Of a stretch of 18,406 nucleotides of DNA, positions 7,022-14,388 are shown piece by piece. Where the stretch lies: contig CAZRHT010000054.1 of NCBI GenBank assembly GCA_964599895.1, forward strand, positions 1 through 18,406, written 5' to 3'. The first letter of the stretch is position 1. Every line of letters begins with the position of its first letter. This DNA comes from UM-FILTER-49-7 sp964599895. Lineage in GTDB: Bacteria; Acidobacteriota; Holophagae; Thermotomaculales; Thermotomaculaceae. The notes below the pieces were generated by a model. That model saw only the letters and a program-made list of their open reading frames with translations. It was not told where the DNA came from and ran no database searches. The translations under genes and the position numbers were made by a program.

Positions 7022-9571
7022 CTAGTCATCCCACTTCAAATCCCGGACGGTCAAAACGGGTTCCAGCAACGGATGCACAGGCCGGATCCGGAATCGAATC
7101 CCGAATTTACCGGTTCTATCCAGAAAAAGATTGGCTGAAAATTCATGAAGTTCACTGTCTTTTTGCTGGCCATTGTGCAAAATCGCAGTTTCCACAAACT
7201 CAAAATCTCCTGCGGCGTTCATTTTTCCGAAATAGGCCTCCACCTGGATGTCTTGTGGATTGAGACCTCCGAGGTTTACAATCACTTTTGTCTGAATCGG
7301 AACGCCAATAGGATTTTCCCGTCCCGCAGGAAACTCGGTGCTGACAATCTTCACCTTCTCCCAGCAGGCTTCCACCTTGCGGAGCCACTGGTTCAGGAGT
7401 TTCAAAGGCTCGTGGTCATTTTCCCGGAAGGCACCAAATTTCTCAGCAGCGGCCAGATAGTAATTCTCCATGTAATCTTCCACCATACGATGCGTGCTGA
7501 AAAAGGAGCAGACAGTAGTAAGGTTATTTTTCATTCTGGAAACCCATTCCCTTGGCAGATTGTCCGATGTGCGCTTGTAGAAGGTGGGGATGACCTCAGT
7601 TTCCAGAAGGTCCAGTATGGCCCTGGACTCCACTTCATCCTGGTACTCTTTGTCTTCGTATTCTTCGCCTGCACCAATAGCCCAGCCATTAATGCCGTTA
7701 TAAGCCTCACACCACCACCCGTCCAGCACGCTCATATTCAACGCCCCATTTGCGGCAGCTTTCATACCGCTGGTCCCGCTGGCTTCCAGCGGGCGGCGCG
7801 GGTTGTTGAGCCAGACATCCACACCCTGAACCAGGTAACGGGCAACGTTAATGTCATAGTCTTCGAGAAAAACCACTCTGCGGAGAAATCGTTTGTCTTT
7901 TGTGAAATGAACAATTCGTTTGATAATATCCTTTCCTGCCATGTCCCGTGGATGAGCCTTGCCTGCAAAAATTAACTGTACTGGTCGTTTCGGGTCATTC
8001 AGGATGGCGGCAAGACGTTCCACGTCACGGAAAATAAGGTCACCGCGCTTGTAAGTAGCAAAACGCCTGGCAAAGCCGATGGTCAAGGCTTCCGGATCCA
8101 AAACTTCCCGTGCATTCCTAATTTCATGCTGCCTTGCTCCCCGGCGGGTAAGAGACTGAATCAGGCGCTTCCGTGTGAATGCCACCAGCCGTTCGCGTCT
8201 TCGTTCATGGGTCCTCCACAGCTCTTCATCCGGAATGTCAGAAACCTTGTCCCATATTTTTTCGTTATCCGGATCCTCCACCCATTTGGGTCCGAGATAG
8301 CGGAAATACAACATTGCCATTTCAATTGAAATCCAGGAGGGGATATGCACTCCATTGGTAACATGATCAATGGGGACCTCCTCCAGCTCTACAGTAGGAT
8401 AGAGAGCTTTCCACATTTTGCGGGAAACCTTTCCATGCAGTTCGCTGACCCCGTTTGAAAAGGCACTGTTTTTCAGTGCCAGCACTGTCATGCAGAACCC
8501 TTCAGACTTATCTTCCGGGTGAACCCGTCCGAATCCCAGAAATTCATCAATGCCGAAGCCCACCTCTTTTACAAACTGGGTGAGGTAGCTCCGGATCAGG
8601 TCCGATGGAAATACGTCGTTTCCGGCAGGAACCGGCGTGTGAGTGGTGAAAACGGTGGTGGACCGCACAAGCAGAGAGGCCTCTTCCATGTTCAGATTTT
8701 CGCCAAGAAGGTTTCGGAGCCGCTCCAGCATGACAAAGGCGGAATGTCCCTCATTCAAATGATAAACCGCCGGTTCAATCCCCAGTTCTTTCAGGGCACG
8801 CACGCCGCCAATACCGAGGATGATTTCCTGTTGCAACCGATGCTCAATATCACCTCCGTAGAGCTGGTCGGTGATGGCTCGGTCTGTGTCAGAATTCAGT
8901 GTATTGTTTGTATCCAGGAGATAAATACTGACACGGCCAACAGAGAGTTTCCATATTCGTGTGGCAACCTGTCGGTCCTTCATCGGGACATAAACGGTTA
9001 GTGGTTCATTGTTTTCCGGATTTCTCATGAGTCTGAGCGGCATGTTGTGAAAATCATTTTCAGGATACAGTTCCTGTTGCCAGCCATCTGAGGTCAGATA
9101 CTGGCGAAAATAGCCCTGTTGGTACATCAGACCCATACCGACAAGGGGGACATTGAGGTCGGATGCTGATTTGATGTGGTCCCCCGCAAGTACACCCAGA
9201 CCACCGGAATAATTGGGAATGGAATCATTGACACCAAATTCAGCAGAAAAATAGGCAACGCGAAAGTCCTTTTCCACTCCAAGAGCAAACTGGAAAAAGC
9301 GGCGGTATTCCACATAGTGATGGAATTCATCTGAAATTCGTTTCAAATGGGAGAGAAATCCATCATCATTTGCCAGTTTATTGAGTCGATCCTGCTCAAC
9401 CCTTCCCAGCATCAGAACAGGGTTGTGATTGCATTTTTCCCAGAGTTCCCTGTCAACTCTCATGAACAAGGTAAGCGCCTCCGGGTTCCATGCGTGCCAG
9501 AGGTTGTAAGCCAGCTCTTTCAGGGGGGCCAGTTCCTCCGGCAGATTGGGCACAACATTGAAGACTTGCAT
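7022..9571 (-). CDS. glgP: Alpha-glucan (glycogen/maltodextrin) phosphorylase
   Basis: The 849-residue enzyme is a PLP-dependent GT35 phosphorylase that releases glucose-1-phosphate from alpha-1,4-glucans. The N terminus (LKELAYNLWHAWNPEALTLF) is the DUF3417-type domain of the Thermotoga/Thermus phosphorylase group, not the E. coli MalP/GlgP type. Landmarks include AYFSAEFGV (106-114), YSGGLGVLAGDH (121-132), YHLNEGHSAF (270-279), VTNGVH (404-409), FARRFATYKR (500-509) and EASGTSGMKAAANGALN, whose Lys604 should carry PLP. The last 110 residues form a beta-rich extension also seen in long members of this group. GGAGG precedes the ATG, 20 nt after the nadK stop, so it is the last gene of tlyA-nadK-glgP. 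Confidence 0.94.
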   Translation of the reverse strand: MQVFNVVPNLPEELAPLKELAYNLWHAWNPEALTLFMRVDRELWEKCNHNPVLMLGRVEQDRLNKLANDDGFLSHLKRISDEFHHYVEYRRFFQFALGVEKDFRVAYFSAEFGVNDSIPNYSGGLGVLAGDHIKSASDLNVPLVGMGLMYQQGYFRQYLTSDGWQQELYPENDFHNMPLRLMRNPENNEPLTVYVPMKDRQVATRIWKLSVGRVSIYLLDTNNTLNSDTDRAITDQLYGGDIEHRLQQEIILGIGGVRALKELGIEPAVYHLNEGHSAFVMLERLRNLLGENLNMEEASLLVRSTTVFTTHTPVPAGNDVFPSDLIRSYLTQFVKEVGFGIDEFLGFGRVHPEDKSEGFCMTVLALKNSAFSNGVSELHGKVSRKMWKALYPTVELEEVPIDHVTNGVHIPSWISIEMAMLYFRYLGPKWVEDPDNEKIWDKVSDIPDEELWRTHERRRERLVAFTRKRLIQSLTRRGARQHEIRNAREVLDPEALTIGFARRFATYKRGDLIFRDVERLAAILNDPKRPVQLIFAGKAHPRDMAGKDIIKRIVHFTKDKRFLRRVVFLEDYDINVARYLVQGVDVWLNNPRRPLEASGTSGMKAAANGALNMSVLDGWWCEAYNGINGWAIGAGEEYEDKEYQDEVESRAILDLLETEVIPTFYKRTSDNLPREWVSRMKNNLTTVCSFFSTHRMVEDYMENYYLAAAEKFGAFRENDHEPLKLLNQWLRKVEACWEKVKIVSTEFPAGRENPIGVPIQTKVIVNLGGLNPQDIQVEAYFGKMNAAGDFEFVETAILHNGQQKDSELHEFSANLFLDRTGKFGIRFRIRPVHPLLEPVLTVRDLKWDD

Positions 9572-9591
9572 AAGACGCCTCCGGGGAGCGT

Positions 9592-10485
9592 TTATCGCTC
9601 ACCCCATTTCAATTTTTCTTTTAAAACCTCAAAATAATACGTTCCCACCGGTTTGATAAGGCGAACTTTTCGTTCACTTCGCTTTACCCGCAACCGGTAG
9701 GTCGAGAAAAAACGAAATCCCAACTGTCCATCAAAAGTAGCGTACACATTTTCATGCGGTCCATTCAGTGAAATCTCAATCACAGACCCGGCATCCAGCA
9801 CAATAGGACGGTTGGTCAGAGAATGGGGACAGATTGGCGTAACTGCCAGGACATCGGTATTTGGAAAAATAATAGCACCGCCTGCTGCCAGCGAATAAGC
9901 GGTGGAGCCGGTCGGTGTGGAAACAATCAGACCGTCTGACTTGTACTCTGATGCGAAAGACCCGTCAATCGTCAACTTCAGATCCATAATCCGGGCCAGT
10001 GCCGCCTTGTTCACCACCACATCATTGAGAACAGTTTCGCTCACCACGACTTCATCATCCTGATCCAGAATTTCTCCGTGGAGCATCAGTCGGTTATCAT
10101 AGGTAAATTGGCCGGCGATGAGCTGCCCCAGGGCGTGGTCGATATTGTCCACCGGCGTTTCAGTAAGGAAACCCAGGTGACCAAGATTGACACCGAAAAT
10201 CGGCACCTCCCTTCGGCTCATCATCCGTGCCAGAGACAGGAGGGTCCCGTCTCCTCCCAGAACAATCACCATGTCCACCGTACCCCTGAACTGTTCTTTT
10301 GAAACACGCTTGAATCGGGTGTTGAGCTTGCTATCCAGTGCCTCCTCCGGCATGTCCTGATAGCAGAAAGCGTGATCAAGGCCCCACTTGACCAAAGCTT
10401 TTTCAATCGCAAGAAAGGACTGGTTCAGCCTTTCGGAGTCAGCTTTTGGTTTGTAAACGACACCAATATTGTTGAACTCAGCCAT
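9592..10485 (-). CDS. nadK: NAD kinase
   Basis: The product phosphorylates NAD to NADP using ATP or polyphosphate in the cytoplasm. Its 297 residues are the normal length. The family signature GGDGT (77-81), GVNLGHLGFLTE (98-109), LNDVVV (153-158, the variant with Asp in place of Glu in the NE/D motif) and STPTGSTAYSLAAGG (189-203) are all present. Its ATG overlaps the tlyA stop by 8 nt (ATGGCTGA), a pairing common in bacteria. glgP follows in the same direction. Confidence 0.96.
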   Translation of the reverse strand: MAEFNNIGVVYKPKADSERLNQSFLAIEKALVKWGLDHAFCYQDMPEEALDSKLNTRFKRVSKEQFRGTVDMVIVLGGDGTLLSLARMMSRREVPIFGVNLGHLGFLTETPVDNIDHALGQLIAGQFTYDNRLMLHGEILDQDDEVVVSETVLNDVVVNKAALARIMDLKLTIDGSFASEYKSDGLIVSTPTGSTAYSLAAGGAIIFPNTDVLAVTPICPHSLTNRPIVLDAGSVIEISLNGPHENVYATFDGQLGFRFFSTYRLRVKRSERKVRLIKPVGTYYFEVLKEKLKWGER

Positions 10486-11287
10486 TCATAACGACCTTTT
10501 TAATCCTGCTTTCCATGGAACCCAGTGTAGCATCGCCGGTGTCTTTTTGCAAATGTAGAACGTACTCTATGTTCCCCTTCTGGCCGGTGATGGGAGACCG
10601 ATCCAATCCGGTTGAAGTGAACCCCATCCCGGCAGCAAAACTAATCAATTCTGTCAGTACCCTGATGTGTTTATTGCGGTCCCGGATAATCCCGTTCTTT
10701 TCCACTTCATCCCGTCCCACCTCGAACTGCGGCTTGACAAGGATCACCCCGTCAAAAGGAAGGGAAGGGTCTATAATGCCGGGGAACACCGGAATCAGCT
10801 TTCTTACGGAAATGAAACTGACATCCATGCAGATAAACGAAACAGCTTCGCCCAGGTCTTCCGGTCTCAGGAACCTCGCGTTGAAGTTTTCCATCACCAC
10901 CACCCTGTCATCCTGGCGCAATCTGTAATCCAGCTGGTTGGTACCTGCATCAATGGCAAATACCTTTCTTGCCTTTTTCTGGAGCAGGCAATCTGTAAAT
11001 CCGCCGGTGGAAGAACCAAAATCGGCACATATCCGGCCTGGTATATCAATTTCAAATACATTTAATGCGTGCTGTAGTTTCAGTCCGCCCCGACCCACGA
11101 AGGGATGAAGTTTTTCTTTCAGATGCAAAATAGTGGTTTCCGGTAGCATTTCCCCCGGTTTTTCAATCCTGCGGTTATCTGTATGAACCAGACCAGCCAT
11201 GATGCTCCGACGGGCTTCCTCCCGGGAGCGGGTCAAGCCCTGCTCCACCACCAGCAGATCCGCCCGCTTTCTTCCTGCTTTTACCAT
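10478..11287 (-). CDS. tlyA: TlyA family 16S/23S rRNA 2'-O-methyltransferase
   Basis: The 269-residue protein has an N-terminal S4 RNA-binding domain (about 8-65) and an FtsJ-like SAM methyltransferase domain. DFGSSTGGFTDCLL (89-102) is the SAM loop. The catalytic tetrad is complete: Lys70 (RGGLKL), Asp155 (CMDVSFIS), Lys185 (LVKPQFE) and Glu241 (GNIEYVL). TlyA methylates ribosomal RNA ribose hydroxyls; the older name haemolysin A is misleading. GAGGGAA precedes the ATG. It appears to be the first gene of tlyA-nadK-glgP. I found no clear promoter in the 230 nt upstream. Confidence 0.94.
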   Translation of the reverse strand: MVKAGRKRADLLVVEQGLTRSREEARRSIMAGLVHTDNRRIEKPGEMLPETTILHLKEKLHPFVGRGGLKLQHALNVFEIDIPGRICADFGSSTGGFTDCLLQKKARKVFAIDAGTNQLDYRLRQDDRVVVMENFNARFLRPEDLGEAVSFICMDVSFISVRKLIPVFPGIIDPSLPFDGVILVKPQFEVGRDEVEKNGIIRDRNKHIRVLTELISFAAGMGFTSTGLDRSPITGQKGNIEYVLHLQKDTGDATLGSMESRIKKVVMNG

Positions 11288-11336
11288 TTTCCCTCACTCA
11301 ATAAAACTGGAGTAATCCACGGCCCGCCTGTATTGT

Positions 11337-11363
11337 CTCACATTTTTTTCTGGTCTGTGTGAG
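11337..11363. repeat. Inverted repeat upstream of tlyA
   Basis: CTCACA (11337-11342) and TGTGAG (11358-11363) are 6-bp arms around a T-rich 15-nt loop, 50-75 nt before the tlyA start. It could be an operator or only a chance hairpin. Confidence 0.3.
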
Positions 11364-11392
11364 GGAGCAGTCGGAGTGGGGGCCGGGAAAAG

Positions 11393-11509
11393 AAAAATCA
11401 GGGAAGGCCTCTCGCCTGTGGCCGAATGTTAGATGTTAGATTTTGAATGAAAGATAGAAGAATCAGGGAGTTTCCTGTTTCCTGCCTTTTGTCACCCATC
11501 ACCCATCAC
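11393..11509. repeat. Intergenic element with 7-nt-period tandem repeats (copy A)
   Basis: This spacer between tlyA and the acyl-CoA dehydrogenases contains AAAAATCAGGGAAG (11393-11406), ATGTTAG x2.3 (11426-11441), a related AATCAGGGAG (11461-11470), GTTTCCT x2 (11470-11484) and TCACCCA x2.6 (TCACCCATCACCCATCAC, 11492-11509). All three tandem repeats have a period of exactly 7 nt. The 14-mer and the 18-mer recur identically, in the same order and orientation, on the other side of the dehydrogenase pair. No gene is visible in the element. Confidence 0.75.
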
Positions 11510-11517
11510 TTCTTCCC

Positions 11518-12657
11518 TTATCTCAGCAGGCTCCTTGCAATGACCATGCGCTGGACCTCGGATGTGCCTTCGTAGATGGTCGTGACCCGGGCATCCCGGT
11601 AGAGACGTTCAATTTTGTATTCCTTGGAATAGCCGTAGCCGCCGTGGATTTGGAGCGCCTCATAGGTGCAGAAGATGGCGGCTTCAGAGCCATACAGTTT
11701 GGCGGCGGATGAGAGACGGGTATCGGGTGTACCGTTCCCGTCCAGCCATCCGGCTTTCAAAATCAGCAGTTCAGCCGCTTCAATTTTCGTGGCCATATCC
11801 GCCAGTTTGAATTGAATGGCCTGGTTGGCAGTCAGCGGTTTGCCGAATTGATGCCGTTCACCAGCGTATCGAACGGCCTCTGCCAGAGCACCCCTGGCAA
11901 TACCCAGTGCCTGTGCGCCGATGCCGATTCGCGAGTGGTCAAGTGTCCGAAGGGCGATCTTGAGCCCCATCCCTTCTTCTCCCAGCAGATTTTCAACAGG
12001 GACCTCCAGGTCTTCGATGGTGACCATGCAGGTTTTTGATGCCCGGATTCCCATTTTATCTTCCGGTTTGTTGACAATGAAGCCGGGGGAATCCGCGTCT
12101 ACAATAAATGCGGAGAGTCCTTTTGTTCCTGCAGAGGGATCAGTGATGGCAATCAGTACGAAGTATTTGCCCACCGAAGCGTTGGTGATCCATGCCTTGG
12201 AGCCATTGAGGATATACTTGTCCCCTTTTCTGACGGCCTTGGTTTTCAGTCCGGCCGCATCGGACCCGGCACCAGGTTCTGTCAGGCAGAAACCACCGAT
12301 TACTTCGCCGGAGGCCAGCCTCGGCAGGAACTTCTCCCTTTGTTCTTCCGTGCCGAAGTTGTAAATGGGAGCACAGCAGACCGAGTTGTTGACACTCATG
12401 GTTACAGCAACGGAGGGGTCCTCCCTGGCCAGTTCTTCCACCGCAATGAGGTAGGAAATGACATCCGCACCGGCACCGCCGTATTGTTCCGGGATGAAAG
12501 CACCCATTAACCCCAGCTCACCCAGTTTGGCGATCGCTTCGGCTGGGAACTCAGCGTTTTTGTCCCGTTCTGCCGCCCCGGGTGCCAGTTCGTTAATGGC
12601 AAAATCCCGGACCATTTTACGGAACAGGCCGTGCTCTTCTTCAAATTGAAAATTCAT
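11518..12657 (-). CDS. Acyl-CoA dehydrogenase (second of tandem pair)
   Basis: This is a 379-residue FAD-dependent acyl-CoA dehydrogenase, expected to be a cytoplasmic tetramer that introduces a trans-2 double bond and passes electrons to ETF. CLTEPGAGSDAAG and WITNA are the FAD-contacting middle-domain motifs, GERHQFGKPL lies in the C-terminal domain, and IYEGTSEVQR holds the catalytic Glu363. The sequence type (catalytic Glu in YEGTSE, SVNNSV) resembles short-chain/butyryl-CoA dehydrogenases, but chain length is not certain. The start ATG lies 4 nt after the stop of the upstream paralogue and has only a weak ribosome site, suggesting translational coupling. No ETF genes are adjacent. Confidence 0.92.
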   Translation of the reverse strand: MNFQFEEEHGLFRKMVRDFAINELAPGAAERDKNAEFPAEAIAKLGELGLMGAFIPEQYGGAGADVISYLIAVEELAREDPSVAVTMSVNNSVCCAPIYNFGTEEQREKFLPRLASGEVIGGFCLTEPGAGSDAAGLKTKAVRKGDKYILNGSKAWITNASVGKYFVLIAITDPSAGTKGLSAFIVDADSPGFIVNKPEDKMGIRASKTCMVTIEDLEVPVENLLGEEGMGLKIALRTLDHSRIGIGAQALGIARGALAEAVRYAGERHQFGKPLTANQAIQFKLADMATKIEAAELLILKAGWLDGNGTPDTRLSSAAKLYGSEAAIFCTYEALQIHGGYGYSKEYKIERLYRDARVTTIYEGTSEVQRMVIARSLLR

Positions 12658-12661
12658 AGAC

Positions 12662-13807
12662 TCAATACTCTTTCAGCAGCGAAGCCGCAATGACAATGCG
12701 TTGGATTTCGGAAGTACCTTCATAGATTTCAAGAATCTTGGCGTCTCTGAACAGCCGTTCCATCGGGTATTCCTTCATGTATCCGTATCCACCAAAGATC
12801 TGTACACCCTTTGTGGCGGCCTTCATCGCGGTTTCTGCCGCAAACACTTTGGCCATGCTGGTGATCTTGTTGCATCGGCCACCAGTTTGTTTGCAATCAG
12901 CACCTTTGTAGGTTAAGAGTCGGGCCGCTTCAATTTCGGTTGCCATGTCCGCAAGAAACCACTGAATGGCCTGGTTGGCGGAGATGGGTTTTCCGAATTG
13001 AACACGTTCTTTGGCATATTTCACTGATTCATCCAGTGCGGCCTGGGCCACGCCGACACCCTGAGCCGCAATGCCGATCCGGGCACCGTCCAGGGTTGCC
13101 AGGGCGATTTTGTAGCCTTGTCCCTCTTCTCCCAGCAGGTTTTCTGCCGGGACCTTCATGTCCTCAAAATACAATTCTGCCGTGCCACTGGAGTTGATGC
13201 CCAGCTTGTCCTCCACTGTGCCCAGATTGTATCCTTCAAAATCCTTTTCTACGATGAAAGCTGAAATGCCCTTGTGCTTATCTTCCTTATTGGTAACTGC
13301 GAACATGATGCAGACATCCGCGTGGGTAGCGTTAGTGATGAAAATCTTGGTTCCGTTGATGATGTAGTGGTCTCCATCCTTAACTGCGGTTGTTTTCGAA
13401 GCACCTGCATCAGAGCCTGCACCGGGTTCTGTAAGTGCGAAGCAACCCAGTTTCTTGCCCATCGCCAGGGGCCTCAGATACTTTTCCTTCTGAGCTTCGG
13501 TTCCGAATTTCATCAGCGGATCGCATACCAGTGAGTTGTTCACCGATAGAATGACACCGGTGGAAGCGCAGGCGCGGGAAATCTCTTCCATCATAATGGC
13601 ATAGGACAGATAATCCATTCCGGCACCACCCCATTCATCCGGTACAACCACACCCATGAACCCCAGGTCGGCACATTCTTTCAGGATGTCCACCGGGAAC
13701 TCGTGGGTACGATCCCGCTCCGCTGCTCCCGGTTTTACACGGTTATCCGCAAATTTATGTGCCATTTCCTTCATCATCTGTTGTTCTTCGGTTAATTGAA
13801 AATCCAT
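12662..13807 (-). CDS. Acyl-CoA dehydrogenase (first of tandem pair)
   Basis: The 381-residue product is a full-length acyl-CoA dehydrogenase of the short-chain/butyryl type. FALTEPGAGSDAGASKT and FITNATHAD bind FAD and substrate, KERVQFGKPISANQAIQ is the usual C-terminal-domain segment, and IYEGTSEIQR carries the catalytic Glu363, the same position as in its neighbour. GGGGAAGGTGA precedes the ATG, a strong ribosome site, and a promoter lies about 45 nt upstream. The two paralogues are clearly diverged, so this is an old duplication or two specificities rather than a fresh copy. Substrate chain length is not readable here. Confidence 0.93.
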   Translation of the reverse strand: MDFQLTEEQQMMKEMAHKFADNRVKPGAAERDRTHEFPVDILKECADLGFMGVVVPDEWGGAGMDYLSYAIMMEEISRACASTGVILSVNNSLVCDPLMKFGTEAQKEKYLRPLAMGKKLGCFALTEPGAGSDAGASKTTAVKDGDHYIINGTKIFITNATHADVCIMFAVTNKEDKHKGISAFIVEKDFEGYNLGTVEDKLGINSSGTAELYFEDMKVPAENLLGEEGQGYKIALATLDGARIGIAAQGVGVAQAALDESVKYAKERVQFGKPISANQAIQWFLADMATEIEAARLLTYKGADCKQTGGRCNKITSMAKVFAAETAMKAATKGVQIFGGYGYMKEYPMERLFRDAKILEIYEGTSEIQRIVIAASLLKEY

Positions 13808-13849
13808 ATTTCACCTTCCCCTTTTAGAATTACTTTTGAGTCAGGCTTA

Positions 13850-13877
13850 ATTGTACCAGAAAATACACTGACGTGAA
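13850..13877 (-). promoter_or_regulatory. Promoter for the acyl-CoA dehydrogenase pair
   Basis: On the minus strand TGGTACAAT (13858-13850) is an extended -10 element, with TTCACG (13877-13872) 16 nt upstream as a partial -35 match. The -35 falls inside the edge of the heptad repeat block at 13873-13907, so the repeat may contribute to promoter activity. Confidence 0.45.
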
Positions 13878-14095
13878 GGGTGAAGAGTGATGAGTGAAGG
13901 GTGATGGATTTTGGGAAAAATCAGGGAAGAGTCAACCCTTTGAATTTTCTACCTCCTACTCCAAACCCTATTCATCCCACAGAGGGAGATGAGTGACAAT
14001 GGTGTCCTTTCAGGCGCGTCTATGGTGGTTAGACAGAGAGCAATTGGAGAGGAAAGGCATATTCCCCGCATTTCTCTTCACCCATCACCCATCAC
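13873..14095. repeat. Intergenic element with 7-nt-period tandem repeats (copy B)
   Basis: Five tandem heptads of form GTGAWGR run from 13873 to 13907, followed by the 14-mer AAAAATCAGGGAAG (13916-13929) and, after 148 nt with no recognisable feature, TCACCCATCACCCATCAC (14078-14095), with a looser partial copy to about 14124. The 14-mer and 18-mer match copy A exactly. The G-rich and C-rich heptad blocks are inverted relative to each other (GGGTGATGG at 13899-13907 against CCATCACCC at 14082-14090), so the element could form a long hairpin. The stretch 13930-14077 holds no gene I can support. Confidence 0.75.
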
Positions 14096-14150
14096 AGTAC
14101 CGGAGGTACGACATCACTCATCACGCACCGAAGGCGCAGGAAGTTTTTTC

Positions 14151-14180
14151 TTGACAGAAGTGTCCGGCACAGTGTAAAGT
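14151..14180 (+). promoter_or_regulatory. Sigma70-type promoter for the trp leader and trpB
   Basis: TTGACA (14151-14156), an 18-nt spacer, then TAAAGT (14175-14180). Transcription should begin near 14187, about 12 nt before the ribosome site of the leader peptide. A TrpR-like operator is not apparent. Confidence 0.6.
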
Positions 14181-14210
14181 CCTTTTCATTACTTTTTGAA
14201 GGAGGTCGCC

Positions 14211-14276
14211 ATGAAAAAAATCGTATTCAAGTCTACACGGCTGATCGAGGTTGCCTCCTGGGTTTGGCGAAGCTGA
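14211..14276 (+). CDS. trp leader peptide (Trp-Val-Trp)
   Basis: A 21-codon frame begins MKKIVFK and ends ASWVWRS, with Trp codons at positions 17 and 19 (TGG at 14259 and 14265) just before the stop. A near-perfect Shine-Dalgarno AAGGAGG (14199-14205) sits 5 nt upstream. Promoter, strong ribosome site, short peptide with clustered Trp codons and a following biosynthetic gene are the classic marks of ribosome-mediated attenuation. Two Trp codons among 21 is far above chance. The target gene is trpB. The peptide itself probably has no function beyond sensing charged tRNA-Trp. Its translation has not been tested. Confidence 0.8.
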   Translation: MKKIVFKSTRLIEVASWVWRS

Positions 14277-14341
14277 CCATCGTTTTTCTCTTCCTTTAGA
14301 CAATTCAGAAATTCTAACCATCAAAACGGTTACCGATTTTT
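14246..14341 (+). promoter_or_regulatory. Putative trp attenuator RNA segments
   Basis: Segment 1, CGAGGT (14246-14251, in the leader codons before the Trp codons), can pair with segment 2, ACCATCG (14276-14282, one bulged A), helped by GCC/GGC inside; five T follow (14283-14287). Segment 2 can instead pair ATCGTTTT (14279-14286) with segment 3, AAAACGGT (14323-14330). Segment 3 can pair with ACCGATTTTT (14332-14341). Ribosome stalling at the Trp codons would mask segment 1 and favour 2:3. The 3:4 hairpin has only a 3-nt loop, three G-C pairs and a mismatch, so it is weak; the 1:2 hairpin with its T tract may be the real terminator. The pairing scheme is read by eye. Confidence 0.5.
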
Positions 14342-14388
14342 AACACGAACAAATTCTGCCATTGTGCGGATTTTTGAAGGAGAATGCT

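Noticed and set aside
7145..7975. 276-codon plus-strand open frame
   Set aside because: Lies wholly antisense to glgP, whose protein is conserved throughout; composition is typical of an antisense shadow and there is no ribosome site.
11492..14095. Possible CRISPR array
   Set aside because: Repeats have 7-nt units without spacers of regular length, and no cas genes are present.
13989..14177. 62-codon open frame in the spacer before trpB
   Set aside because: Runs through the heptad repeats and the trp promoter; no ribosome site and a low-complexity His/Ser content.
14187..14388. T-box riboswitch before trpB
   Set aside because: No T-box consensus or Stem I features; a translated Trp-rich leader explains the region better.
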